From Burkholderiales bacterium GJ-E10 (GTDB taxonomy: Bacteria; Pseudomonadota; Gammaproteobacteria; Burkholderiales; Burkholderiaceae_F): a stretch of DNA of 64,000 nt. Shown here piece after piece: positions 8,368 through 17,285 of this stretch. Where the stretch lies: contig AP014683.1 of assembly GCA_000828975.1 (NCBI GenBank), forward strand, positions 1,817,700 through 1,881,699, read 5' to 3'. Under the pieces are notes generated by a model. It worked only from the letters and a program-made list of their open reading frames with translations. It did no database searches and had not been told where the DNA came from. The position numbers were made by a program, and so were the translations under genes. The stretch's first letter is position 1. Every line of letters begins with the position of its first letter.

Positions 8368-10086
8368 ATGGCCAAGACACTTGAAGCCCACGACAAACTG
8401 ATCCGGGAGATTTTCGAAGGCAGCTACCAGTTCGAGATTCCGGACTACCAGCGCCCCTACGCCTGGACAACCGAGCAGGCCACAGAGCTGTTCGATGATC
8501 TGTACTCGGCGATGCAGGACGCGCGTGTCTCGGGGGCCAGCAGCCAATACTTCCTGGGCAGCATCGTTCTGATCAAGAACGACCGGGACCCGAAGTCATC
8601 GGTGGTCGACGGCCAGCAACGCCTGTCTACGCTCACGATGCTGTTCGCCGTGTTGCGCACCGTGATGCCGGACGCGGCAGACGACATCACTGACTTCCTC
8701 TACAAGAAGGGCAAGGTCAGCCTCGGAGAGAAAAACGAGTACCGCCTAACCGCCCGCGAGGAAGATGCCGACTTCTTCCGCACCAATATTCAAGAGCCGG
8801 GTGGCATCGCACAGTTGGTCGCCAGTACGGACAAGCTGAAAGACAGCCGTCTGCGTTACCGTGAAAACGCCACGCTGCTGCTCGAAAAGGCTAAGGCGCT
8901 TCCGCCTGCCGACCTCATTGCGCTGTGGCAGTTCCTCGCCAACGACTGCTCGCTGGTTGTCATCTCCACGCCCGACCTCGAAGCCGCATACCGCATCTTC
9001 TCCGTACTCAACAACCGGGGACTCGACCTCGCGCCTATCGACATCATCAAGGCGCAGGTCCTTGGCCTGATCCGCACTACGGCAGGCGACGTCAAGAGCC
9101 GCGCCTACGCAAAAGAGTGGAGCCGGATCGAAAGTTCGCTGGGCCGCGACGCCTTCGGTGACCTGTTTGGCCACATTCGCAGCATCTACGCCAAGAAGAA
9201 GCAGAAGTACATCCTGGTCAAGGAGTTCCAGGAGCACGTCACCGAGTACAAGACCCCTATCGACCTCATCGACAAGGTCATCAAACCCTATGCCGAAGTG
9301 TGGGACTTTGTGCGCGATGCCGACTTCGAGGCCACCGAACACGCCGAGACGATCAACGAACACCTGTCTTGGCTCAACCGCGTGGACTTCAAGGACTGGG
9401 TGCCCCCGGCACTGGTCTACTTCAAGCGCTTCCGGCAGCAGCCCAAACTGCTCGCAGAGTTTTTCCAGTCACTGGAACGCCTGACCTATTTCCTGCTGGT
9501 CACCAAGGTCGGCATCAACGAGCGCATCGAAACCTACGCCGCTCTCACTAAGGAAATCGAACCGGAAACCTTCAAGGGGGATCTGGCCGCGCTCACCACG
9601 CTGGTTCTGACGGACGTGCAAAAGCGCAAGTTCGTCGCGGCACTCGATGGCGACGTTTACGACGACCTGCCCAAGGCCCGGATGGCACTGGTCTTGCGCC
9701 TTGAGTCCTTGGTGCGCGCTCCCGGCGTGCAGCTTCAAGATGCCGTGTCTCTGGAGCACGTTCTGCCGCAAACCCCGCCCGACGGTTCAGACTGGATCAA
9801 GTGGTTCCCGGATGAAGACGAGCGCGACGGCTGGACGCACCGTCTGGCCAATCTAGTTCCACTGGATAGGAACAAGAACTCGTCTGCCAGCAACTACGAC
9901 TTTGCCAAGAAGAAGGACGCCTACTTCAAGGGCAAAGGCAAGGCCTCGCCCTTCGTGTTGACGCAGGAAGTCAGAGCAGAAAACGAGTGGACGCCCAAGC
10001 TTCTGTCCGAACGCCAGAAACGCCTTGTGGGCGTCCTCAAAGACCATTGGAATCTCGCCGTCTCCACAAGCACGGCGGCGAGCTGA
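8368..10086 (+). CDS. DUF262/DUF1524 GmrSD-like defence nuclease
   Basis: A 572-residue fused protein. The N-terminal DUF262 domain has the ParB-like signature DYQRPYAW near residue 28 and VVDGQQRLSTLTML near residue 83. The C-terminal DUF1524 HNH-type domain has LEHVLPQ near residue 462 and RLANLVPLDRNKNSSASN near residue 495. In GmrSD, DUF262 hydrolyses nucleotide and DUF1524 cuts DNA carrying modified bases (type IV restriction). Here it is the second gene of an operon with a WYL regulator and a type I restriction-modification system. It probably targets glucosylated or hydroxymethylated phage DNA, which is inference. Confidence 0.85.
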   Translation: MAKTLEAHDKLIREIFEGSYQFEIPDYQRPYAWTTEQATELFDDLYSAMQDARVSGASSQYFLGSIVLIKNDRDPKSSVVDGQQRLSTLTMLFAVLRTVMPDAADDITDFLYKKGKVSLGEKNEYRLTAREEDADFFRTNIQEPGGIAQLVASTDKLKDSRLRYRENATLLLEKAKALPPADLIALWQFLANDCSLVVISTPDLEAAYRIFSVLNNRGLDLAPIDIIKAQVLGLIRTTAGDVKSRAYAKEWSRIESSLGRDAFGDLFGHIRSIYAKKKQKYILVKEFQEHVTEYKTPIDLIDKVIKPYAEVWDFVRDADFEATEHAETINEHLSWLNRVDFKDWVPPALVYFKRFRQQPKLLAEFFQSLERLTYFLLVTKVGINERIETYAALTKEIEPETFKGDLAALTTLVLTDVQKRKFVAALDGDVYDDLPKARMALVLRLESLVRAPGVQLQDAVSLEHVLPQTPPDGSDWIKWFPDEDERDGWTHRLANLVPLDRNKNSSASNYDFAKKKDAYFKGKGKASPFVLTQEVRAENEWTPKLLSERQKRLVGVLKDHWNLAVSTSTAAS

Positions 10087-10097
10087 GGAACGTATCG

Positions 10098-11582
10098 ATG
10101 CAGAAGAAGCAACAACACGACCAAAGCCAGATCAAGTGGATTTCCGACTTCATCTGGAACATCGCTGACGACCGCCTGCGCGACGTTTACGTGCGCGGCA
10201 AATACCGTGACGTCATCCTGCCCTTCACCGTGCTGCGGCGGCTCGATGCCGTGCTCGAACCGACGAAAGACGCGGTGCTGGAGCGCAAGAAGTTTCTCGA
10301 CGCTCACAAGGTGGCCGAGCAGGACGGTGCGCTACGCATGGCGGCAGGCCAGGCCTTCTACAACGTCTCGGAATTCACGCTGGCCAAGTTGAAGGGAAGC
10401 AGCCAGGGGCAGCGGCTGCGCGATGACTTCATTGCATACCTGGACGGCTTCTCGCCCAACGTGCAGGAAATCCTCACCAAGTTCAACTTCCGCAACCAGA
10501 TTCAGAAGCTGGTGGATTCCCACGTCCTGGGCTACCTGATTGAGGACTTCCTCAACCCCGAGATCAACCTTTCGCCGCTGCCGGTGAAGGATGCCGACGG
10601 CCGCATCAAGCTGCCCGCGCTGGACAACCACGCCATGGGCTCAGTGTTCGAGGAGCTAATCCGCCGCTTCAATGAGGAGAACAACGAAGAGGCCGGCGAA
10701 CACTTCACGCCGCGCGACGTGGTGCAACTCATGGCCAAGCTGCTGTTCCTGCCCGTGGCCGACCGCATCGAATCGGGGACCTACACCCTCTATGACGGCG
10801 CATGCGGCACCGGCGGCATGCTCACCGTCGCCGAAGAAACCTTGCAGCAACTGGCCCAAGCCCACGGCAAAGACGTATCCATCCATCTGTTTGGGCAGGA
10901 AATCAACGACGAGACCTATGCCATCTGCAAAGCCGATCTGCTGATCAAGGGCGAGGGCGAGCAAAGCCAGAACATCGTCGGCGGTGCGGACAAATCCACC
11001 CTCTCCAACGACCAGTTCCGCAGCCGCGAATTCGACTTCATGATCTCCAACCCGCCCTACGGCAAGAGTTGGAAGACCGATCTGGAGCGCATGGGCGGCA
11101 AGAAGGAATTCAACGACCCGCGCTTCATCGTCAGCCACGGCGGCGACCCGGAGTTCAAGCTCATCACCCGCTCCAGCGACGGGCAGCTCATGTTCCTTGT
11201 GAACAAGCTGCAGAAGATGAAGCACAACACGCCCAACAACAAAATCGGCAGCCGCATCGCCCTGGTGCACAACGGCTCGGCGCTGTTCACCGGCGACGCA
11301 GGCCAGGGCGAGAGCAACATCCGCCGCTGGGTGCTGGAAAACGACTGGCTGGAAGCCATCATCGCTCTGCCGCTCAACATCTTCTACAACACCGGCATCG
11401 CCACCTACATCTGGGTGCTGGCCAACAAGAAGGCCGCCCACCGCAAAGGCAAAGTGCAGTTGATCGATGCCAGCCAGTGGTTCCAGCCGCTGCGCCGCAA
11501 CCTCGGCAAGAAAAACTGCGAACTCTCCGAGGCCGACATCGCCCGCATCCTCGACCTGTATCTGGGCCAGCCGCAGGTGTGA
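10098..11582 (+). pseudogene. hsdM: type I restriction-modification methyltransferase HsdM, 5' part, split by IS21
   Basis: The N-terminal 493 residues of HsdM are intact to base 11577, after which the frame enters the IS end and stops at 11580-11582. Methyltransferase motif I DGACGTGGM is near residue 233, and motif IV NPPYG (N6-adenine type) is near residue 318. GAGGAA precedes the start by 7 bases. The remaining 304 residues are at 15044-15957 in the restored frame. Loss of the C-terminal part, which contacts HsdS in the family, should abolish modification, although the truncated catalytic domain may still be made. Confidence 0.93.
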
Positions 11583-11615
11583 ATGGCTGCGAGAAACCGC
11601 GACTATTTGCCGCGG
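11573..11615 (+). repeat. IS21 left terminal inverted repeat with target duplication
   Basis: Target duplication GCAGG at 11573-11577 is followed by the 38-bp left inverted repeat at 11578-11615, starting TGTGAATGGCTGCG and ending TTTGCCGCGG. Its partner is at 15001-15038. Confidence 0.9.
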
Positions 11616-11987
11616 AGTTTTGTCGAGGTATTGCCCTGGGTTCCCGGATGCAGTAGGCGGGAGGGGGTTTTCGGTTTTTTCTTTTCCGGTTTTGGCGCCC
11701 GCAGGGCGCCTCCCCGATGCCTGCTTCGCAAGCGGGGTGCGTAACGAAGACGCGTTGTGAACGACCGGCGGGATGGCGAAGCCGGCGTTTGCTTGAGAAC
11801 GGGGGATTCCGGGCGATGCTCGGATAATCGGCACACCGAAGAAACGCAAGCGCGGCGACGGTTCATACCGCCAAGCACGCTCCGCCGCCGCGCCCGACAC
11901 TGCGTACCGGAAGCACGCGTGCGAGCACAGTATTGCACTGGCTGCGCGCGGCGTCTACCGCGCTTCGGTTGGGGAGCCGAAGCGCCG

Positions 11988-12413
11988 ATGCCGGAACAGG
12001 AAACTGGTCGGATGTTTCTTTGCGCCCGCTGCCGCGCGCAGGTGGTGGTCTGCCGGCGCTGCGACCGCGGGCAGATTTACTGCGGTCGGGAGTGTTCACG
12101 ACAGGCCAGGCAGGCATCGCTGCGCGCGGCGGGTCGCCGGTACCAGACGAGCCGTGCCGGGCGGTTCCGGCACGCGGCCCGGTCGCAGCGGTACCGGCTG
12201 CGGCGCAAGGAAGTGACGCATCAGGGTTTCGCCGCCACCGCCTCGGATGATCTACTGCCCGCCGTTGCGCCGGAAGTCGCGGCCGACGGGGTTCGATGTT
12301 GCTTCTGCGGCGCGCGCTGCGCGCCGTGGGTGCGGCAGGACTTCGTGGGCCGAGGCCGTCCGGCGGGTTCCTGGATACCGGGCGGCTTGCATGGGCATCG
12401 ATCGCGAACTTGA
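11988..12413 (+). CDS. cysteine-rich zinc-ribbon protein carried by the IS21 element
   Basis: A 141-residue basic protein from the ATG at 11988; GGGGAG lies 11 bases upstream. It has two CxxC knuckles in CARCRAQVVVCRRCDRG, then YCGRECSRQARQASLRAAG. A strongly basic stretch and a second pair CCFCGARC follow near the C-terminus. The pattern suggests a zinc-binding nucleic-acid-binding protein. It overlaps the start of istA by 23 bases in another frame, so coupling or autoregulation of transposase translation is possible. Its function in transposition is unknown; it is not one of the two standard IS21 proteins. Confidence 0.65.
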   Translation: MPEQETGRMFLCARCRAQVVVCRRCDRGQIYCGRECSRQARQASLRAAGRRYQTSRAGRFRHAARSQRYRLRRKEVTHQGFAATASDDLLPAVAPEVAADGVRCCFCGARCAPWVRQDFVGRGRPAGSWIPGGLHGHRSRT

Positions 12414-13908
12414 GGCGCAGATTCTGCGCTACTACCACGTCGAGAAGTGGCGGATCAACACGATCGCGGAGCAGTTGCACGTGCATCACAGCACGGTGGA
12501 GCGCGTGTTGACGCAGGCGGGCGTGCCGCGGATCAACCGGAGGCCACGCGTTTCGCAAGTCGATGCGTTCGTGCCATTCATCGCCGATACCCTGACGCGC
12601 TTCCCGACGCTCACTGCGGCACGGCTCTTCCAGATGGTTCGGGAGCGCGGCTACCGCGGAAGCTCGAGCCACTTCCGGCACCGTGTCGCGCTGCTTCGGC
12701 CGAGGAAAGCGGCCGAGGCGTACCTGCGTCTTCGCACCCTGCAGGGCGAACAAGGACAAGTCGACTGGGCACACTTCGGGCACCTCCAGGTGGGCCAGGC
12801 GCAGCGGCCGCTGATGGGCTTCGTGATGGTGCTGTCCTACTCGCGCCGGATCTTCCTGCGGTTCTATCTCGACGCGCGGCAAGCCATCTTCCTCGACGGG
12901 CACCTGCAGGCGTTCCATGCTTGGAACGGTTGCCCCAGGGTGCTGCTCTACGACAACCTCAAGAGCGCGGTGCTGGAGCGCCACGGCGACGCGATCCGCT
13001 TCCACCCGACGTTGCTTGCGTTCGCGGCCCATTACCGCTTCGAGCCCCGCCCGGTGGCGGTGGCCCGCGGCAACGAGAAGGGGCGCGTGGAGCGCGCGAT
13101 CCGCTACGTACGGGAGGCCTTCTTCGCCGCGCGGCAGTTCGCCGACATCGACGATCTCAACGCCCAAGCCCAAGCCTGGTGCGACGGCCAAGCCATGGAG
13201 CGGCCCTGTCCCGAGGACCGAACGGTCCGCGTGCGCGACGCCTTCGCTCAGGAGCAACCCTTGCTTGTGCCGCTGCCCGAGGACGACTTCCCGGTGGCCG
13301 AGCGCATCGAAGTCAACATCGGCAAGACTCCCTACGCCCGGTTCGACACCAACGACTACTCGGTCCCGGCCGAGTACGTGCGCCGCAGTCTGACCGTCTT
13401 GGCCACAACATCCGTGGTGCGCATCATGGACGGCGCCAAGGTCATCGCCTCCCACCCGCGCAGCTACGACCGCGGCCAGCAAATCGAGGATCCTGGCCAT
13501 ATCCGGGCGCTGGAGAACGCCAAGCGCAGCGCCCGCCAGCACCGTACGACCGACGCGCTCGTTGCCTGCGTTCCGGCGGTGAAGGACCTGCTCGTGCAGG
13601 CCGCCGCCCACGGCTACAACCTCGGAGCGGTGACCCGCGGGCTCATGGCCCTGCTGCAGCGCTACCCGGCGCAGGAGCTCGACCAGGCCGTCTGCGACGC
13701 GCTCGCGCGCGGCGTTCCGCACCCCAATGCGGTGCGTCTGGCGCTCGACGCCCGGCGCCACGCCCGCGGCGAGCCGCCGCCCACCCCCGTTCACCTGCCC
13801 GAGCACCTGCGCAGCCGCGACGTCGCCGTGCGGCCGCACCGGCTCGATTCCTACGACCAACTCACGGAACGCCCCGATGACGACGAACCCGAATGCGAAC
13901 CTGCGTGA
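12391..13908 (+). CDS. istA: IS21 family transposase IstA
   Basis: A 505-residue DDE transposase. An N-terminal helix-turn-helix (WRINTIAEQLHVHHSTVERVL, residues about 15-35) is followed by an rve integrase core. The catalytic residues are D in QVDWAHFG (about 125), D in YDNLKSA (about 188) and E in GRVERAIRY (about 234). The C-terminal region binds IstB in the family. The start is taken at 12391 because the protein then begins MGIDRELEAQILRYY, typical of IstA. The frame is intact, so the element may still be mobile. Confidence 0.95.
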   Translation: MGIDRELEAQILRYYHVEKWRINTIAEQLHVHHSTVERVLTQAGVPRINRRPRVSQVDAFVPFIADTLTRFPTLTAARLFQMVRERGYRGSSSHFRHRVALLRPRKAAEAYLRLRTLQGEQGQVDWAHFGHLQVGQAQRPLMGFVMVLSYSRRIFLRFYLDARQAIFLDGHLQAFHAWNGCPRVLLYDNLKSAVLERHGDAIRFHPTLLAFAAHYRFEPRPVAVARGNEKGRVERAIRYVREAFFAARQFADIDDLNAQAQAWCDGQAMERPCPEDRTVRVRDAFAQEQPLLVPLPEDDFPVAERIEVNIGKTPYARFDTNDYSVPAEYVRRSLTVLATTSVVRIMDGAKVIASHPRSYDRGQQIEDPGHIRALENAKRSARQHRTTDALVACVPAVKDLLVQAAAHGYNLGAVTRGLMALLQRYPAQELDQAVCDALARGVPHPNAVRLALDARRHARGEPPPTPVHLPEHLRSRDVAVRPHRLDSYDQLTERPDDDEPECEPA

Positions 13909-14635
13909 GCGCGCCGCTCAGCTGCGCTTGAACGGAATCCTCGCCCACTGGTCCGAGATCGGCGCTGCGGAGTGGGTGGCGCAATTCATCGAATGGGAGG
14001 AAACCGAGCGCGCCCGCCGCAGCATGGAGCGCCGGCTTCGCCGCGCCAGCATCGGCGCCTTCAAACCCCTGGCCGACTTCGACTGGGCCTGGCCCACCCG
14101 CTGCGACCGCGCCGCCGTCGCGGAACTCATGGATCTGCAGTTCATGGCCGAGGCGACCAACGCTGTGCTGGTCGGACCCAACGGAATCGGCAAGTCCACC
14201 ATCGCCCAGAACATCGCCCACCAGGCCCTGCTCGCCGGCCACACGGTCCTGTTCATCACCGCCGGGCAACTGCTCGGTGAACTCGCCGGCATCGACAGCG
14301 ACTCGGCCCTCCAGCGCAGGCTGCGCTACTACGCTGGATTCGATCTGCTGGTCATCGACGAGGTCGGCTATCTGTCCTACTCCAACCGCCACGCCGATCT
14401 GCTCTTCGAGTTGACCAACCGCCGTTACAAGAAAAAGAGCACCGTCATCACGACGAACAAACCGTTCTCCCAGTGGCACGAGGTCTTCCCCAACGCCGCC
14501 TGCGTCGTCTCCCTGATCGACCGGCTCATCCACAACGCCGAGATCATCGCCCTCGAAGGCGAGTCCTACCGCCTCAAGGAAGCCCAGGAACGAAACGAAC
14601 GACGCGCCGCCGCGCGGCGCAAGCGCAAATCGTGA
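13877..14635 (+). CDS. istB: IS21 helper ATPase IstB
   Basis: A 252-residue AAA+ ATPase related to DnaC that regulates target selection with IstA. Walker A is GPNGIGKST (about residues 98-106) and Walker B is LLVIDEVGY (about 157-165). The start overlaps the end of istA by 32 bases in another frame, the usual coupled arrangement. The C-terminus is highly basic (RRAAARRKRKS). Confidence 0.95.
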   Translation: MTTNPNANLRERAAQLRLNGILAHWSEIGAAEWVAQFIEWEETERARRSMERRLRRASIGAFKPLADFDWAWPTRCDRAAVAELMDLQFMAEATNAVLVGPNGIGKSTIAQNIAHQALLAGHTVLFITAGQLLGELAGIDSDSALQRRLRYYAGFDLLVIDEVGYLSYSNRHADLLFELTNRRYKKKSTVITTNKPFSQWHEVFPNAACVVSLIDRLIHNAEIIALEGESYRLKEAQERNERRAAARRKRKS

Positions 14636-14880
14636 CCGGCCCCCGATTCGACCAACTCCCCTGGCCGTCGCCAGACTCCGGCGACGAACCCAGCAGCGAA
14701 GCCTGCGCGCAACTCGTCGATCTGCTCTACGCCCTGGGTGACCTCGTCGCCGAGCGCTACCACCGCAAGATCAAGCGGTACTACCGGCGCCGCCATCGCA
14801 AGGACCAACCCGCCGCCGTCGCCAAACCCGACGGCGTGCAACTCGATCTGTTCCCCGCCGACCTGCTCGAACCCTTCTGA
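14632..14880 (+). CDS. small ORF at the right end of the IS21 element
   Basis: An 82-residue ORF starting at GTG 14632, overlapping the istB stop as GTGA. It has a mixed helical region (AQLVDLLYALGDLVAERYHR), a basic run (KIKRYYRRRHRK) and a C-terminal QLDLFPADLLEPF. I do not recognise the family. The coupling to istB and the predicted amphipathic helix make it a plausible gene rather than chance reading. From 14881 to the right inverted repeat no gene is seen. Confidence 0.5.
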   Translation: MTGPRFDQLPWPSPDSGDEPSSEACAQLVDLLYALGDLVAERYHRKIKRYYRRRHRKDQPAAVAKPDGVQLDLFPADLLEPF

Positions 14881-15000
14881 ATCCGCCGCGGATCGCCGTG
14901 GTGGCACCACCCCGGGATCGGCGTTATAGAGCCAGCGCTCCACCGGCCGTTCAGCGATACCGACCAACCGCGCCCGGCGCAAACCAGCCCCAGCAGCAAA

Positions 15001-15043
15001 CCGCGGCAAATATCCGCGGTTCTACGCAGCCGCTAACAGCAGG
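15001..15043 (-). repeat. IS21 right terminal inverted repeat with target duplication
   Basis: The 38-bp right inverted repeat is at 15001-15038 and is followed by the second GCAGG copy at 15039-15043. Read on the minus strand it begins TGTTAGCGGCTGCG and ends ATTTGCCGCGG. Confidence 0.9.
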
Positions 15044-15957
15044 AAACCGCCGAAAGCAAATGGTTCGACAACGCAGACTTCGGCTACTGGAAGATCACTG
15101 TCGAGCGCCCGCTGCGCCTGAAAAGCCAGCTCTCGGACGAACGCATCGAGTCCCTGCGCTTTGCCTCGGGGGATGAGGAGCTGCGCGCCGAGATCTACGC
15201 CACCCATGGCGAGGCGCTCTACACCGAGTTCGCCAAGCGCAAACCCGCCATCGAGGCCTGGCTCAAGGGCGAGGACGAAGATGCCAACGACAGCGAAGAC
15301 GACGAAGACAGCGACGATGCCAGCGAGGCCCTCGCCGCCCGCAAGAGTGTTCCCGCGCCGCGCCGCAAGAAACTGCTCGACGCCTCGACCTGGCTGCGCG
15401 ACAGGGCGCTCATGGAGGTGGCGCAGCGGGCGCAACAGGCGCTGGGCCGCCCCGTGTTCGACGACCACAACATCTTCCGCGAACGCTTCGAGGACACGCT
15501 CAAGGCACAGGGCGAACGCTTGAGCGCGGCGGAGAAGAAAGCCATTTACAAGGCGGTGAGCTGGCGCGATGAAACCGCGCCGCCGGTTGTCGCCCGCCGC
15601 AGCAAGCTCAAGGCGGGCGAGCCTTTCGAGCCGGGCTTCGATGGCCGCTATCTGGAGACCGTGGGCAAGGAGCGCTTCATCGTCGAATACGAGCCCGACC
15701 CCGAGCTGCGGGACACCGAGCAGGTGCCGTTGAAGGAGCCGGGCGGCATCGACGCCTTCTTTGCCCGCGAGGTGCTGCCGCACGCGCCGGACGCCTGGAT
15801 CGCGCGCGAAAAAACCCAGATCGGCTATGAGATTTCGTTCGCCCGCTACTTCTACAAGCCTACGCCGCTGCGCACGCTGGACGAAATACGCGCCGATCTT
15901 CTGCGCGTGATGGCTGAAAGCGAAGGTCTGTTGAAGAAGATCGTGGGGGGCGCGTGA
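15044..15957 (+). pseudogene. hsdM: HsdM, 3' part displaced by IS21
   Basis: Joined directly to base 11577, this segment continues the hsdM frame without a break (codons GAA ACC GCC GAA after CAG) to a stop at 15955-15957. It gives 304 more residues for a 797-residue protein. It includes DNADFGYWKITVERPLRL and SLRFASGDEELRAEIY, typical of the C-terminal part of long HsdM proteins, then an acidic stretch near ANDSEDDEEDSDD. No good start codon or ribosome binding site opens this fragment. Its stop overlaps the hsdS start. Confidence 0.92.
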
Positions 15958-17285
15958 TGATGGTGGCGAGCCCGTACCCGAACTATCGTGCATCCGGACT
16001 GCCTTGGGTTCCTCGGCTGCCAGAGGGTTGGCAGGTGCTGCGCAATGGTCGCCTTTTCGGTCAGCGCGTCGAAACGGGCTTCCCCGATCTCCCCATTCTG
16101 GAAGTGTCGCTGCGCACCGGCGTGCGTGTGCGTGACATGGATAACCTGAAGCGCAAGCAGGTGATGAGCCAGAAGGAGAAGTACAAACGCGCAGCCAAGG
16201 GCGACATTGCCTACAACATGATGCGGATGTGGCAAGGCGCAGTCGGCCCCGCGCCAGTCGATGGGTTGGTCAGCCCCGCCTATGTCGTGGTGAAACCCTA
16301 CGACGAGGCCAACAGCAGCTACTACAGCTACCTGTTCCGCACGGCGGCGTATATGCAGGAGGTCAGCAAATTCTCGCGCGGCATCGTTGCCGACCGCAAC
16401 CGGCTGTATTGGGAATCCTTTAAGCAGATGCCCTCGCTTGTACCCCCCCGCCCCGAGCAAGACCAGATCGTCGCCTACCTCCGCGCGCAGGACGCGCACA
16501 TCGCCCGCTTCATCCGGGCCAAGCGCGAGCTCATCCAGCTGCTCACCGAACAGAAGCTCGCCATCATCGACCGCGCCGTCACGCGCGGCCTCGACCCCAA
16601 CGTCCGCCTCAAGCCCTCCGGCATCGACTGGCTGGGCGAGGTGCCGGAGCATTGGGAAGTTCTTCCGCTACGCCGAATCCTTCGCGTAAAGAGCGGCGAC
16701 ATGATTCACGCTTCCGAAGAAACCGAGGAAGGCTTCCCTATCTATGGTGGCAATGGCCCGCGTGGATACACGAACAAGGTGAATTGCCATGGTCCGATGC
16801 TGTTGATCGGCCGTGTTGGTGCGAAGTGCGGCTGTATTCACCGAGTTGAGGGGAATTTTTGGGCGTCCGAACACGCCCTTCGAGTGATTCCACTTCGCAA
16901 GTTTGATTTGGAGTTCTTTGAGCATTTGTTGCGTTGGGTCGATTTCAACCGCTTCGCTATCAGAACAGCTCAGCCACTCATCAACTCGACGATTGTCCGA
17001 GAGCAGATTTGTGCGGTGCCCCCTGTTTCGGAGCAAGTGGCAATACGCAAATGGATCACCAACGAATGCAAGCCGCTCGACGACGCCATCGCCCGCACCG
17101 AAGAAGAAATCAAGCTCATCCGCGAATACCGCGACCGCCTGATTGCCGATGTGGTCACCGGCCAAGTGGACGTCCGTGGCTGGCAGCCCGGCCCGGAGGA
17201 CGTGGTGGACGACGCGCTGCTTTCCGCTCTGGGCGATGAGAACGAAGATGTGACCGAAGAGGAGGATGGCGATGGCGAAGACTGA
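15957..17285 (+). CDS. hsdS: type I restriction-modification specificity subunit HsdS
   Basis: A 442-residue protein with two target-recognition domains. The first is preceded by WVPRLPEGWQVL and the second by GEVPEHWEVLPLRRIL near residue 215. Each is followed by a conserved helical spacer (PPRPEQDQIVAYLRAQ... and EQVAIRKWI...REYRDRLIADVVTGQ). It fixes the DNA sequence recognised by the HsdMR complex. GGGGGG lies 6 bases before the ATG at 15957. The C-terminus is very acidic. With hsdM interrupted upstream, its expression may now depend on promoters within the IS. Confidence 0.93.
   Translation: MMVASPYPNYRASGLPWVPRLPEGWQVLRNGRLFGQRVETGFPDLPILEVSLRTGVRVRDMDNLKRKQVMSQKEKYKRAAKGDIAYNMMRMWQGAVGPAPVDGLVSPAYVVVKPYDEANSSYYSYLFRTAAYMQEVSKFSRGIVADRNRLYWESFKQMPSLVPPRPEQDQIVAYLRAQDAHIARFIRAKRELIQLLTEQKLAIIDRAVTRGLDPNVRLKPSGIDWLGEVPEHWEVLPLRRILRVKSGDMIHASEETEEGFPIYGGNGPRGYTNKVNCHGPMLLIGRVGAKCGCIHRVEGNFWASEHALRVIPLRKFDLEFFEHLLRWVDFNRFAIRTAQPLINSTIVREQICAVPPVSEQVAIRKWITNECKPLDDAIARTEEEIKLIREYRDRLIADVVTGQVDVRGWQPGPEDVVDDALLSALGDENEDVTEEEDGDGED

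Larger units (their letters stand above)
11578..15038 (+). mobile_element. IS21-family insertion sequence inside hsdM
   Basis: The element is 3461 bp, bounded by 38-bp terminal inverted repeats that begin TGT and end ACA and match at 30 of 38 positions. The 5-bp sequence GCAGG flanks both ends (11573-11577 and 15039-15043). It carries istA and istB plus an upstream cysteine-rich ORF and a downstream 82-codon ORF. At nearly 3.5 kb it is longer than the usual 2-2.5 kb of the family. Bases 11616-11987 hold no convincing gene but contain the hairpin GGCGCC-CGCAG-GGCGCC (about 11695-11711). Confidence 0.95.

Noticed and set aside
7453-10086. BREX system, suggested by the BrxR-like regulator and GmrSD-like protein
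   Set aside because: No pglZ, brxC, pglX or brxL gene is present; the neighbours are a type I restriction-modification set.
10098-11582. A naturally short 494-residue HsdM
   Set aside because: The stop codon lies within the IS inverted repeat, and the displaced 304 residues continue the family C-terminal sequence in frame.
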